Of a stretch of DNA of 64,000 bases, positions 6,719 through 16,323 are shown piece after piece. Source of the DNA: Rhodopseudomonas boonkerdii (GTDB taxonomy: Bacteria > Pseudomonadota > Alphaproteobacteria > Rhizobiales > Xanthobacteraceae). Under the pieces are notes generated by a model. That model saw nothing but the letters and a program-made list of their open reading frames with translations. It ran no database searches and was not told where the DNA came from. The stretch lies in the NCBI RefSeq assembly GCF_021184025.1, contig NZ_CP036537.1, forward strand, positions 4,030,001-4,094,000, in the 5' to 3' direction. Numbering within the stretch: position 1 is the first letter of the stretch; each line of letters starts with the position of its first letter. The position numbers and the translations under genes were made by a program.

Positions 6719-8293
6719 TTAACGGAGCAGCTGGAGCACGCCCTGCTGCGACTGGTTGGCCAGCGACAGCGCGGAGACGGCGATCGACTGACGGGTCGAC
6801 AGCGCCTGGCTGTTGGCGGCCTCCTCGTTGGTGTCGGCGAGGGTCAGGTTCGAGGCGCCGGTCTGCAGCACGTTGATCATCTGCTTCGAGAAGTCCTGAC
6901 GCATCTGAACGACCGAGAGGTTCGAACCGAAGGCCGAAGCCTGCGAACGCAGCGTGGAGCTGGCGTTGTTCAGCGAGGTCAGGATCTTGTTGGTCGCAGC
7001 GTTGTCCAGGAAGTCGGTGCCCTTGGTCAGCGACTGCAGACCCAGGCCGGCCGGATCGAAGGTCACGCCCGTGATGCTCAGCTTCGACTTGCCCGTTTCG
7101 TTGAAGGTCAGGGCCAGCGTGTCGCCGTTGAGCAGGTTGACGCCGTTGAAGGATGCGTCAGCCGCGGTCGTCTTGATCTGGTCGATCACCGTGTTGTACT
7201 GCGCCACCAGGCTCGAACGGGTGTTCTGAGCGTTGACGTCAGCCACCGGACCCGAAGTGTTCAGCGCACCAAACAGCTTGCCTGCGCCTGTCGCCGTGCC
7301 GCTGATGATGCCGCTCGCCGAGAGATCGAACGAAGCTTCATCATTCGTAGTCTGGATCGTCAGCTTGCCAGCGGTGTCGATCGAGGCCTGCAAGTTGCTG
7401 GTTGCCAGCTTCTTGTTCAGGTCGTCGAGCGTGTTGACTTGGCCGGCGCCCTTACCGAAGGTGATGGTCTGCGGAGCGCTGCCATCGATTGCACCGATCG
7501 TCAGCGCCTGACCAGCCTTCGAGCTGGTCGCAGCAGTGGTGCCGGCCGTGAGGCCCACCTTGGCAAGTGCAGTACCGCCGAGGGTGATGCTGCCCGTAGC
7601 GTTGCTGTTTGTCAGCGTGAGCTGGTTACCCGTGATCGTCGCAGCGGCGGTGCCACCACCAAGAGCTGTCTTGATCGCAGCGGTCAGATCATCGGTGGTC
7701 GCAGCGGTGGTCGCGGTCGTGTTCAGGTTGATGGTGCCATCCGGATCAGTCGTGGACGCAGCGGTACCAGCACCAGCAGCCGTGATCTTGATCGTCGTAC
7801 CGTTGACGACGAGCGTATCGCCAGAAGCGAAGGAACCACCGGCTGCCGTCGTAAGGCTCGACGCAGCAGCAAGCGTACCGGTAGCGGTGCCGGTCAGCGT
7901 GGCAGCCGTATCCGGGGTGCCGAGCAGGTTGTCAGCAGTGGCGCCAGCGATCGTCGCGGAGAACTGCGACTTGGTCGAGTAGCCCGAGGTCGCCTGCAGC
8001 GCCTGGTTGGCGATCGACTTGGCCGAGTCAACCAGCTTCTGCAGCGAGGTGATGCCGGTGTTCGCGGCCTGGAGGATCTGCACGCCGTTGCCAATACCAT
8101 CAAGCAGGTTGTTGATGTCGCTGGCGCGGTTGTTCAGGCCTTGGGCCGTGAAGAAGTTGGTGGGATTGTCGAGCGCCGAGTTGACCTTGTTACCGGTCGC
8201 AAGGCGGTTCTGGGTGGTGGAGAGAAGATCAGCGGTCGACTGCAGCGAGAGCAGGTTCTGGCGAACGGACGCGCTAAGGGTAATGCCGGACAT
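6719..8293 (-). CDS. fliC: Flagellin, copy 2
   Basis: 524 residues from MSGITLSASVRQNLLSLQS to the C-terminal QGVLQLLR. The ATG at 8293 is chosen over an upstream in-frame start at 8317 because AGGAAGG lies just before it and the other copy starts at the same residue. N- and C-terminal helices are nearly the same as copy 1; the centre is a low-complexity Thr/Ala/Gly region. It is transcribed first of the two, but each copy has its own leader and terminator, so they are probably separate transcripts. Confidence 0.97.
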   Translation of the reverse strand: MSGITLSASVRQNLLSLQSTADLLSTTQNRLATGNKVNSALDNPTNFFTAQGLNNRASDINNLLDGIGNGVQILQAANTGITSLQKLVDSAKSIANQALQATSGYSTKSQFSATIAGATADNLLGTPDTAATLTGTATGTLAAASSLTTAAGGSFASGDTLVVNGTTIKITAAGAGTAASTTDPDGTINLNTTATTAATTDDLTAAIKTALGGGTAAATITGNQLTLTNSNATGSITLGGTALAKVGLTAGTTAATSSKAGQALTIGAIDGSAPQTITFGKGAGQVNTLDDLNKKLATSNLQASIDTAGKLTIQTTNDEASFDLSASGIISGTATGAGKLFGALNTSGPVADVNAQNTRSSLVAQYNTVIDQIKTTAADASFNGVNLLNGDTLALTFNETGKSKLSITGVTFDPAGLGLQSLTKGTDFLDNAATNKILTSLNNASSTLRSQASAFGSNLSVVQMRQDFSKQMINVLQTGASNLTLADTNEEAANSQALSTRQSIAVSALSLANQSQQGVLQLLR

Positions 8294-8324
8294 GTTTGAT
8301 ACCTTCCTGGTAAACACAACTAGA

Positions 8325-8339
8325 CGACCTTCTTGGTCG
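8325..8339 (-). promoter_or_regulatory. Leader hairpin of flagellin copy 2
   Basis: In the mRNA sense CGACC-AAGAA-GGTCG forms a 5-bp stem, 32 nt before the start codon. It shares stem, position and flank (GAAGGTCGTC) with the leader hairpin of flagellin copy 1. Confidence 0.5.
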
Positions 8340-8545
8340 GTTCCGGGAAGATGCTCCCACAGGCTCTAACAATCCGTAAAACAACCCACGCAATCCTGCG
8401 GAATCCGTTGTTTTGATACGGTTTCTTGCTGCATCTGCGCACAGCAGCTGACGCAGCGCATGCGATGCGTGATGTCGCTGATATCAAACGATTTTGTTGA
8501 GGCGCTCCGCCGTCACGACTTCAGACTGGCGGTAACCTGGAACGT

Positions 8546-8568
8546 TGCGAGGCCGAAACGGCCTCGCA
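8546..8568 (-). terminator. Stem-loop just after flgL
   Basis: TGCGAGGCCG and CGGCCTCGCA form a perfect 10-bp stem with a 3-nt loop, 5 nt after the flgL stop. There is no T-run, so it may instead protect the 3' end of the flgE-flgK-flgL transcript or act as a weak terminator. Confidence 0.5.
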
Positions 8569-8573
8569 CGTCT

Positions 8574-10139
8574 TTAAAGAAACTTAACCAAACTCATCTG
8601 GTACAGCGTCGATGTCGTTTGATACGACGCCTGCAGCGCGGTCTGCAGTGCCAGGATCTTGGTCGCGACTTCGTCGTTATTGATGCCCTCGATACTGGAG
8701 AGCATGGTCTGCGCCATCGCCTTGGTCTGGGTCTGACGATCGGTGGTCGACTTGATCGCCGCCTGCGCACCGGCAAAATCGGCCTGGATGTTCTCGACGC
8801 TCTGCTGGCCGGGCACGTCGGCCAGATTGTTCGCCACGCGCTGGTTCAACGCCGCAATCTGCGCGTTCGCATCCTTGGCATAGTTCGCATCGGTCAGTTT
8901 GTTCGGATCGACGGCAAAGGCCGCAAATACCGCAACCGTCTGCAGCTGATTGCGCAGCGCCTGCTCGTCAGCGCGCGCGCCGTACTGCACATTGATCGAG
9001 GTATCGATCTGCGACACGGCCGATCCACGGGCCGGACCATTGGCCGCCGTGTCCGGCTCGCCGCGATACCAGATCACTGTATTGGTCGCATCGCCCGCGA
9101 CCAGCGTGGTGGCGGAGCCGATCGGCGTCGAGCCGACGCGCAGCGGCGGTTGATCGAAGAAATTCTCGCCGGCCTCGATCGCCGAGGCGGCGACCATCGG
9201 ACCATTGGCGAGATCCTTCATCGCGCCGCCGAGCGCGGTGTTGAGATTGGCCGCGGTCGCGGTGCTGTCGGCGCCGATCGCAAAACTGCCCGCCGGCAGC
9301 GGCGTCTTGTCCGACGCCGTCAGCACGATGTCTTCCGTGGTTCCGTCTGGCATCGTGAAAGTAAACTTCACCTGATCGCCGACCGCGGGATTGGTGGCTC
9401 CGAGATCGACCGACATGGACTTCTGCGCCGGTGCGCCGGACGGATCGACCGGCTGCGTCACCGTCGCGCCGGCAATCGTCGTCGAGACGCCGGTCACCTT
9501 CATGCCGAACGGCTGCGCCGCCGCGGGCGGCAACGGCGTCGTATCCTCTTCGGTGATGACCACCGAGGTTGCCGGCACGCCGATGGCGCTGCCGACGCGG
9601 CCATTCCCGTTGACACCGAGATCCGCGGTCTTGCGTTCCGCGATCACCTGCTTGAGGCCGGCGATGTTCGCACCGTTGCCGTTCATGATCTGGTCGGCCG
9701 GCGCGACAGGCGCCGTATCGGTGGCACGGCCGGAGAACAGATAGCGGTCACCCGAGCGCGCATTGAGCATGTCGACGCTATCGAAGAAGTCGAGTGAAGC
9801 CGTCTTCTGCCCCGGTGTCTGACCGGTATTGTCGAAACTGCCGCCCGCGCTGACAGCAGCGCCCTTCACTTCCGTGCCGATGGCGACGAGCCGCTGCAAC
9901 GACAGATTGGCGACGCCGATCCGGGTGTTGAGATTGGTTGCCGTATCCGCATAGGACGCGACGGCGCTGATCTGCGCGCGCAAGGCGATCGACAGGCTGC
10001 GCCCGCTGCCGAGCCCGGCATAGGTGTTGGCGACCTTGCCGCTCGACAGTTGCTGCGTCAGCGTATCGAGCTGATTGCGCAGATCGAGAATACCGGAGCC
10101 GATATAGGAGGTACGTCCGCCAACGCCACTGATCGTCAT
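8574..10139 (-). CDS. flgL: Hook-filament junction protein FlgL (HAP3)
   Basis: 521 residues. The N-terminus shows the flagellin-like helix of FlgL (ILDLRNQLDTLTQQLSSGKVANTYAGLG), and the C-terminus closes with helices ending in YQMSLVKFL. A block near residues 118-137 (DSVDMLNARSGDRYLFSGRA) is also typical. It lies 7 nt after flgK in a probable flgE-flgK-flgL operon. FlgL is exported by the flagellar system and links FlgK to the filament. Confidence 0.93.
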   Translation of the reverse strand: MTISGVGGRTSYIGSGILDLRNQLDTLTQQLSSGKVANTYAGLGSGRSLSIALRAQISAVASYADTATNLNTRIGVANLSLQRLVAIGTEVKGAAVSAGGSFDNTGQTPGQKTASLDFFDSVDMLNARSGDRYLFSGRATDTAPVAPADQIMNGNGANIAGLKQVIAERKTADLGVNGNGRVGSAIGVPATSVVITEEDTTPLPPAAAQPFGMKVTGVSTTIAGATVTQPVDPSGAPAQKSMSVDLGATNPAVGDQVKFTFTMPDGTTEDIVLTASDKTPLPAGSFAIGADSTATAANLNTALGGAMKDLANGPMVAASAIEAGENFFDQPPLRVGSTPIGSATTLVAGDATNTVIWYRGEPDTAANGPARGSAVSQIDTSINVQYGARADEQALRNQLQTVAVFAAFAVDPNKLTDANYAKDANAQIAALNQRVANNLADVPGQQSVENIQADFAGAQAAIKSTTDRQTQTKAMAQTMLSSIEGINNDEVATKILALQTALQASYQTTSTLYQMSLVKFL

Positions 10140-10146
10140 GACTGCC

Positions 10147-12018
10147 TCAGAATGCCTGCATCAGGGTTTTGTACAATTCGTTCACGGTCGACATCACGCG
10201 TGCGTTGGCCGAATAGGCGTTTTGCAGTGCCAACAGATGCGCCATCTCGTCGTCCATATTGACGCCCGACGCATCCGACATCTTCTTGTCGAGCGTGTTC
10301 AGCACGACGTTCTGGCCGTCCGACAACTGCTTCGCCGCGTCCGCGGCCGCGCCCTGCTGGCTGACGAATTGCCGCATGTAGCTGAGCAGATTTCCGGTGA
10401 ACGGCGCGGCGGCACTGCCAACGCCTGTCTGTGCACCGTAGGTGAAGCTCGCATTGGTCAGCTGGTTCAGCATGAAGGACGAGCGCGTGGTGTCGCCGGC
10501 TGCCGTCGTCGAATTATAGGCGACGAGCTTCGAAGGATCGGCGATCAGCGCGTTGTTCACCGTAATGCGGCCGGCAAGACCGGTTATCTGCGATCCGCTT
10601 GTCGTGATGCCACCGGTATAGGCGGAGCCGTTGTCGGTGAACAGCGCGAATTCCGTGCTGCCATCGGCCAGCGTGCCTGGCGGCTGCGTCACCGTGGTAG
10701 ACAGCGTGTTGATGGTGGCAAAGGCGGGATTGCTGGCAACCGACAGAGACGACAGCGATGAACCGCTGAAAGTGACATTGCCACCCAGCGCGCTGTTGAT
10801 CTGGTTCAGGATCCCGGTGATGCCCTGCGAGAAGTCGACGCCGATCACCTTGTCATTGGGATTGGTGGTGGCCGTGTTGGACAGCGGCAGCACGTCCGGC
10901 GTATCCACACGCATCAGAGTGATCTGCTGCTGCTTGCCGGTCGCGGCATCCGTGTAAGTGAGATTGATGGTATTGCCCGAAAGCAGCTTGGACGCATCGA
11001 GCGAATAGTCGGTCGCCGGCGCGACCGGGGCCGGCGAGACCGTCGTCTTGTCGGAAAGTGCGCTCGAGATCGACGCAGCGAACTGATCGAGCTGGTTCTG
11101 CGCTTCGACCAGCGTCTTGTCGCGCAGTTCCGTATAGGCAGCGATCATGCCGGACTTGATGGCGCCGGTCGCCGTCAGATCGATCGAACCGCCATTGGGC
11201 AGGTCGATCATGACAGATCCCAGCGCGCTCTTCGACGGATCAGAACTCCATGTCGTGCCAGCCGACACGGTGCCTTGCGCATTGAAGCGCAACGTTGCCG
11301 CCTCGTTGCCGACCAGCTGCACGCCAGAGCCGGTGAACACCGTCACCTGGTTGGCGCCATTGGTGCTGACGCGAATATCCATCAGCTGCGAAAGCTGGTT
11401 GATATACTGATCGCGCTGATCCAGCAGCGCCGCCGTATTGGCATCGGTGGAGGTGCCGCCGAGCGGATTGGCCGTCAACTGGTTGTTGATGTTGGCAATC
11501 TGCTTCATCAGATTGTTGGCGGTCGTCACCGAATCCTTGATGCCATTTTCCGCCGCGCTGCGCAGGTTCTGGATGCCCTGCGTCATCGAATTCAGCTGCT
11601 GCGCAAGCGTCTGTGCAGCATTGAGCACGCCGATCCGGGCCGACGAACTGTCAGCGCTGGTCGATAGCGCCTGCACCGCAGCGGTCAGCGCATTGAACGA
11701 ATATTCCAGCGAGCCGACAGAACCGGGATCGCCATAGAGACTCTGCATCTGCTGGAGATAGCTCGACTTCAGCGACGCGTAACCCGCGCCAGACATTTCG
11801 GTGCGAAGTTGCGCCAGAATATACTGATCGAGCTCGCGATTGACCCCGACGGTGCGAACGCTGCTGCCGTCGCCGGCGTTGAGCGCGACCTGATCCGTCG
11901 TCTTGCGGATGTAACCGGGCGTTTCCGCATTGGCGACATTCGAGGAGACGAGCGACAGCGCAGCCTGATTGGCACGCAGGCCGGCCATGGCGATCGAGAG
12001 TGCGGTATTCAGACTCAT
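10147..12018 (-). CDS. flgK: Hook-filament junction protein FlgK (HAP1)
   Basis: 623 residues, a normal FlgK size. The N-terminus MSLNTALSIAMAGLRANQAALSLVSSNVANAETPGYIRK and the C-terminal VNMDDEMAHLLALQNAYSANARVMSTVNELYKTLMQ are the paired helices conserved in rod/hook axial proteins. It is downstream of flgE (55-nt gap) and upstream of flgL. The predicted chaperone partner is the FlgN-like protein at 2036-2527. Confidence 0.95.
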   Translation of the reverse strand: MSLNTALSIAMAGLRANQAALSLVSSNVANAETPGYIRKTTDQVALNAGDGSSVRTVGVNRELDQYILAQLRTEMSGAGYASLKSSYLQQMQSLYGDPGSVGSLEYSFNALTAAVQALSTSADSSSARIGVLNAAQTLAQQLNSMTQGIQNLRSAAENGIKDSVTTANNLMKQIANINNQLTANPLGGTSTDANTAALLDQRDQYINQLSQLMDIRVSTNGANQVTVFTGSGVQLVGNEAATLRFNAQGTVSAGTTWSSDPSKSALGSVMIDLPNGGSIDLTATGAIKSGMIAAYTELRDKTLVEAQNQLDQFAASISSALSDKTTVSPAPVAPATDYSLDASKLLSGNTINLTYTDAATGKQQQITLMRVDTPDVLPLSNTATTNPNDKVIGVDFSQGITGILNQINSALGGNVTFSGSSLSSLSVASNPAFATINTLSTTVTQPPGTLADGSTEFALFTDNGSAYTGGITTSGSQITGLAGRITVNNALIADPSKLVAYNSTTAAGDTTRSSFMLNQLTNASFTYGAQTGVGSAAAPFTGNLLSYMRQFVSQQGAAADAAKQLSDGQNVVLNTLDKKMSDASGVNMDDEMAHLLALQNAYSANARVMSTVNELYKTLMQAF

Positions 12019-12073
12019 GACTAACTGTCGCTCTCAGGGTTCGAAGAACGGCCGCAAAAGGCGGCCTGTGGCG

Positions 12074-13936
12074 TTAGCGCATGACGTTCAGCAGATCCTG
12101 CACCATGGTGTTCGTCGTCGTGATGACCTTGGTGTTGGCCGAATAGGCCTGCTGCGTGATGATGAGCTTGGTGAATTCGTCGGCGATGTCGGTGTTCGAC
12201 GATTCCAGCGACGAGCCCGAGATACTGCCGCCCTTGCCGTACAGCGCTTCGCCGGACTCGTTGGTCACCTCGAATGCACCGCCGTCGATCCGCTTGAGAA
12301 AGTTGGCGCCGTTGAAGGTGGCGATGCTGACTTCCGCGAGATCGATGTTGCGGCCGTTGGAGTAGCTGCCGACCACGCGGCCTTCGTTGCTCACCGAGAC
12401 GCTCTTGAGCTGACCTGCGGCGTAGCCGTCCTGCTGCAACTGATTGACCTGCACATTGCCGTTGGTATCGGCGAATTGCGTCAGACCGCCGGTGCCGAAC
12501 GCCATTGTGACATTGCCAAGCGACTTGCCCGACACGGTCAGACCCGTCAGCGTGAGCTGACCGATCACCGGCTGCATCTGGCCGTCGGGACCGAACTTGA
12601 AGTCGGTGCCGACATTCACCCATGCTGCCTGCCCGCCCGTCGCGGATGCATTGGTCTGGTAGAACAGGTTCCAGGTATCGGTGCCGCCCAGCGTAGCGGA
12701 TTCCACCTTCGCCCAACGGAACTGCAAGCTGACCGGCGCGCCGTTGCCGTCATAGGCGGTGGTCGCGCCGCCGGCGATCGACTGATCGAGGAAGGTCTGA
12801 TTGTCGCTGCCAATCACGATGCCGGTCCCCGCCGTCCCGCCGCCGGTGCGGTTGCCCAGCAGCGTGCCACTGAAGCCCATGGCCTGGAACGCCGCCACCG
12901 CGGTCGTCGAAGAACCCGCCGCAAGCGTGAAGTCGTTGGCGACGCCTGAATTAATGGTTACGACGCCGTTCGCATCGACGCTGGATGCCGGATTGGTGTT
13001 GCCGGTCAGCGTATCGATCTGGGCGAGCAGATCGCCGACCGTCGGCGGCGGCACCGAGTCCAGCTGGACAAAGGTGGTGCCCGCCACCGGCGCGGGCGCG
13101 GCGCCAGTGTAGAATTGAATGGTGTGGGTTGTCGTGGTACCCGCATTCGACGTTTTCAGGATCAGCGTATCATTGTTCGCAAAGCCGGAAGTCAGCGAGT
13201 CCGTGCCGGCAACCGTCACGAGCGAAGTGTTGGCCGAGATCGGCACCGGAGTGGTCGCAGCATTGTTGCGGGCATTGCCGGCCACGGCCTTGTTGCCGAA
13301 CGGCGTCGCCGCGGTGCCGAGCACACGCGGATTCGAAATGTAGTCAGCCGGACGCAGCAACTCGGAGCCGGGAACGGCCGTCTGGTGATCGGCCGTCAGC
13401 GGATAGCTGGCAAGGTTGGCGCGGTAATCGATTTTGGTGGTCGCCTGCGACGGCAGGAAGTCGTTCTGGAAACGCAGTACTTCCGGTGTCGAACCCGCGG
13501 GGTTGCCCGTGGTCGGATCGATCTTCACGCCCTGCAGATAGTAGCCGGCGCCGTTGACGAGATAACCGTTCTTATCGAGCGAGAAGTCGCCGCGGCGGGT
13601 GTATTTGTTGACACCGTCGAAGATCGGCGTGGAGTCGGACACGTTGCCCGGCTTCTGCACGGCGAAGAAGCCATCGCCATTGATCGCCATATAGGTGGCG
13701 ACCGAAGCCGACTGCACCGATCCAGCGATGGTGTTCGTGCTGCGCGATCCCGCATTCACGCTGCCCGCGAGCTGCGCGTTGGTGCCGGTGTCCGGAATGA
13801 GATCGGTGAAGCTGGTATCGATCCGCTTGAAAGCGGTGGTCTGCGAGTTGGCGATGTTGCCGGAGATGTTCTCCAGTGCATAGGAGTTCGCCCGCAGGCC
13901 CGCAACGGACGTGGTGAGAGCGCCGAAGATACCCAT
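12074..13936 (-). CDS. flgE: Flagellar hook protein FlgE
   Basis: 620 residues starting MGIFGALTTSVAGLRANSYALENISGNIANSQTTAFKR, the axial-protein signature; the C-terminus ITQQAYSANTKVITTTNTMVQDLLNVMR is the matching helix. In-frame upstream codons extend to 14023, but the conserved start and GGAG favour 13936. It is longer than enteric FlgE (about 400) because of an expanded middle domain, common in alphaproteobacteria. A perfect sigma-54 core lies about 70 nt upstream. Confidence 0.94.
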   Translation of the reverse strand: MGIFGALTTSVAGLRANSYALENISGNIANSQTTAFKRIDTSFTDLIPDTGTNAQLAGSVNAGSRSTNTIAGSVQSASVATYMAINGDGFFAVQKPGNVSDSTPIFDGVNKYTRRGDFSLDKNGYLVNGAGYYLQGVKIDPTTGNPAGSTPEVLRFQNDFLPSQATTKIDYRANLASYPLTADHQTAVPGSELLRPADYISNPRVLGTAATPFGNKAVAGNARNNAATTPVPISANTSLVTVAGTDSLTSGFANNDTLILKTSNAGTTTTHTIQFYTGAAPAPVAGTTFVQLDSVPPPTVGDLLAQIDTLTGNTNPASSVDANGVVTINSGVANDFTLAAGSSTTAVAAFQAMGFSGTLLGNRTGGGTAGTGIVIGSDNQTFLDQSIAGGATTAYDGNGAPVSLQFRWAKVESATLGGTDTWNLFYQTNASATGGQAAWVNVGTDFKFGPDGQMQPVIGQLTLTGLTVSGKSLGNVTMAFGTGGLTQFADTNGNVQVNQLQQDGYAAGQLKSVSVSNEGRVVGSYSNGRNIDLAEVSIATFNGANFLKRIDGGAFEVTNESGEALYGKGGSISGSSLESSNTDIADEFTKLIITQQAYSANTKVITTTNTMVQDLLNVMR

Positions 13937-14007
13937 TACATCGTCTCCAACTTCCGGGCGGCCCACCGGGTGTTGCCAAAGTCGCGGCCGCAGTCGGAGA
14001 CAATGTC

Positions 14008-14022
14008 GCAAGGCCCGTGCCA
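14008..14022 (-). promoter_or_regulatory. Sigma-54 promoter of flgE
   Basis: On the minus strand TGGCACG-GGCC-TTGC matches the sigma-54 consensus exactly, including spacing. The predicted transcription start near 13996 leaves a leader of about 60 nt to the flgE start. The rest of the flgE upstream gap to 14239 holds only the repeat at 14121-14229. Confidence 0.85.
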
Positions 14023-14120
14023 AACGGGATATTCGAGGCGAATCAGTGCACTAGTGAAAATGCTCCGGCTCCAGGACCGGGGCACAATTGCCTAGCAGGG
14101 AAATATTTGCCGGCCAGGTT

Positions 14121-14229
14121 GTCATTGCGGACCCTGACGAATTGCGGAGCAATTCATTTGGCCGAAGCAATCCAGGAAGCCACGTGAAGGAAGATTGGAT
14201 CGCTTCTCGCAAGGGCTTCACGCAATGAC
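14121..14229. repeat. Dispersed GTCATTGCG-type intergenic repeat
   Basis: The ends GTCATTGCG and CGCAATGAC are inverted, with GAAGCAATCCAG inside. This family is scattered between genes in many alphaproteobacteria. It lies between flgE and msrB. Confidence 0.6.
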
Positions 14230-14239
14230 GGAGCAGCTC

Positions 14240-14746
14240 TTACGTCGCCGAGGGCGTCGCCGGTTTGAACACCATGGCGAAGCCATCCATGCAATAGCGC
14301 AGGCCGGTAGGCTTCGGGCCATCGTCAAACACGTGGCCGAGATGGCCGCCGCAGCGACGGCAGTGAATCTCGGTGCGGACCATGCCGTAGCTGGTATCCT
14401 TGCGTTCGCCCACGGCATTGTCGAGCGGCTTCCAGAAGCTCGGCCAACCCGTGCCACTCTCAAATTTGGTATCGGACGAAAACAGCGGATTGTCGCAGCC
14501 GGCACAGGCGAAGATACCCTTGCGCTTCTCCTTCAACAGCGGGCTGGAGAACGGCCGTTCGGTACCCTCCTTGCGAAGGATCTCGTATTGCTGCGGCGTC
14601 AGTTGCTTGCGCCACTCCTCGTCGGTCTTCATGACCTCGAATTTTTCGTCGGAGGCAGCGCGAGCGGACGACCCCGTCAGCCATTTCAGCGACAGGAAAC
14701 CGGCAATGCCAGCGGCTGTGGACAGGAGCAGACGGCGGTCGATCAT
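14240..14746 (-). CDS. msrB: Exported methionine-R-sulfoxide reductase MsrB
   Basis: 168 residues. It reduces the R-epimer of methionine sulfoxide in proteins. The zinc-binding cysteines are C81/C84 (CAGC) and C129/C132 (CRRC), and the catalytic cysteine is C152 in RYCMDG. Residues 1-30 form an export signal with a twin arginine followed by LLL ([11 protein letters not shown]), so Tat export is plausible. The start at 14746 has GGGAGA upstream. Periplasmic MsrB would repair envelope proteins under oxidative stress. Confidence 0.9.
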   Translation of the reverse strand: MIDRRLLLSTAAGIAGFLSLKWLTGSSARAASDEKFEVMKTDEEWRKQLTPQQYEILRKEGTERPFSSPLLKEKRKGIFACAGCDNPLFSSDTKFESGTGWPSFWKPLDNAVGERKDTSYGMVRTEIHCRRCGGHLGHVFDDGPKPTGLRYCMDGFAMVFKPATPSAT

Positions 14747-14854
14747 AGTGGGTCTCCCTCGGTCGGGATGCGGGTCCCGTTCGTGTGAGTTACGAACCGA
14801 TCGGCGAGAGGTTACGGCCGGTGCAGCAAAAATCACTCACGAAATCGCGAGCAG

Positions 14855-16225
14855 CTAGGCGATCGGACCGCCGGTCCCGGCACGGGCATTGGCCTCCGCC
14901 AGCCGTGCTTCGCGGATCCGTTCCCGTTCCCCTGCCCGCTCACGATAACGGGCCAGCGTGCCCTGCAGCGTCGCGACCTGACGCTGCCAGACTCCCACCC
15001 CGTGACCGACGATGCGACCCAGCCTGCCGCCCGCCCAGACCAGCTCGAACGGAGCAAACAGTCTGGTGCGATCATCGCGGGCGATCATGCCATACGCAAT
15101 CAGCTGCCCGGCCATGGCCGTGGTGTTGAGCCCCTGATGGCCGAAACCGCTGGCGACCCACAGGCCCGGCCGTATCTGTCCGATCTGCGGCATGCCATGC
15201 ACGGTCTGTCCCATGGCACCGCCGAAGCTCTCGGTGATGGCCACCTTGCCGAGCTGCGGAAACACCGTCGCGATCCGCCGCGCGATCTTGCGTGCAAAGC
15301 GTTCCGGCCTCGCCGCCCAGGTCGTCTCCGGACTCGACCACATCAGGCGATCGCCACCCACAACGCGGAAATGGTCCATGCCGTCGCTGTCGCTCACCGA
15401 GCCCTGAAACGCAATCGCCTCCGCCAGCCGCTCGCCGAGCGGCTCCGTGATGCCGGCATAGCGCCAGATCGGCAGCAGCGTGTCGGACAGCCGCTGCGCC
15501 GGCGAGCCGAGATGCACATTGCCGGCCAGCACCACATACTGCGCCCGCAGCTGCGCCGAGGGCGTGACGATGCGCTTCATCACGCCGGCAGCATCGAGGC
15601 TGATTGCAGGCGTATCCTCGAAGATGCGTACGCCCGCCTGCTTTGCCAGCGTCGCCAGACCCATCAGATATTTGCGGCCGTCGATCTGGAACGCTTTCGG
15701 ATAATAGACGCCATGGAAGTAGCGCTGTGTCTTCAGCGCTTCGCGCACGCGTTCGATCTGCCAGCCTTCGGCCACCGTGTCGAAATCCTCGTTCAACATC
15801 TGCAGCCGCGCAATCAACTTCTCGCCGGCATCGACATTGGAGACTTCGAGCGCACCCTCGCTGAATGCAAGATCCGGAATGACATCTCCCGTCGCGCGTG
15901 CGCGGACAGCTTCAGCGCCCTGTTGTGACAGCGCCCACATCTCACGGGCGTCCTCGAGCCCGACCCGTGCAATCAAATCGGCAAGCGGCAGGCCGAAGCC
16001 CGGCGTCACCGTACCCAGCTGATGGCCGGACGCGTTCCAGCCGACATGACGGCCTTCCAGCACCGCCACGCTGGCGCCGAGCTTCGCAGCCTCCAGTGCG
16101 ATCGACAGCCCGGCGAGCCCGGCGCCGATCACGCAGACATCCGTATCCAGCGGATGGGCCAGCCGCACGCGGTCCTCTTCAGCCACGTCGGGTCCAAATG
16201 TCACGCTTGCGGAAGCTACAGTCAT
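14855..16225 (-). CDS. FAD-dependent amino-acid/amine oxidoreductase (DAO family)
   Basis: 456 residues. The dinucleotide-binding motif TDVCVIGAGLAGLSIALEAA lies near residues 27-46, followed by the acidic end of strand 2 (VLEGRHVGWNASGHQLG), typical of the DAO/PuuB-OrdL group. The C-terminal FAD motif appears as PGLWVASGFGHQGLNTTAMAG. These enzymes oxidise amino groups or glycine derivatives, giving H2O2 or passing electrons onward. The ATG at 16225 is preferred to a TTG at 16243 because GGAAA lies before it. Substrate unknown. A C-terminal basic helix after residue 410 is an addition to the core fold. Confidence 0.8.
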   Translation of the reverse strand: MTVASASVTFGPDVAEEDRVRLAHPLDTDVCVIGAGLAGLSIALEAAKLGASVAVLEGRHVGWNASGHQLGTVTPGFGLPLADLIARVGLEDAREMWALSQQGAEAVRARATGDVIPDLAFSEGALEVSNVDAGEKLIARLQMLNEDFDTVAEGWQIERVREALKTQRYFHGVYYPKAFQIDGRKYLMGLATLAKQAGVRIFEDTPAISLDAAGVMKRIVTPSAQLRAQYVVLAGNVHLGSPAQRLSDTLLPIWRYAGITEPLGERLAEAIAFQGSVSDSDGMDHFRVVGGDRLMWSSPETTWAARPERFARKIARRIATVFPQLGKVAITESFGGAMGQTVHGMPQIGQIRPGLWVASGFGHQGLNTTAMAGQLIAYGMIARDDRTRLFAPFELVWAGGRLGRIVGHGVGVWQRQVATLQGTLARYRERAGERERIREARLAEANARAGTGGPIA

Positions 16226-16323
16226 GCCGTTTCCTACGGGCAAGTGCGGCGCTTGTCACCTTGTCCTCACGGTCCGCGTCCATTAATCCGCAATTCACCG
16301 TTAGCCAACGAATCGAGGCCCGA

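Noticed and set aside
6542..8299. A 585-codon plus-strand open frame
   Set aside because: Antisense to flagellin copy 2; composition is Arg/Gly/Val-biased with no domain.
6199..8573. Sigma-54 promoters for the flagellins
   Set aside because: No TGGCAC-N5-TTGC core with correct spacing was found upstream of either flagellin start, so none is claimed.
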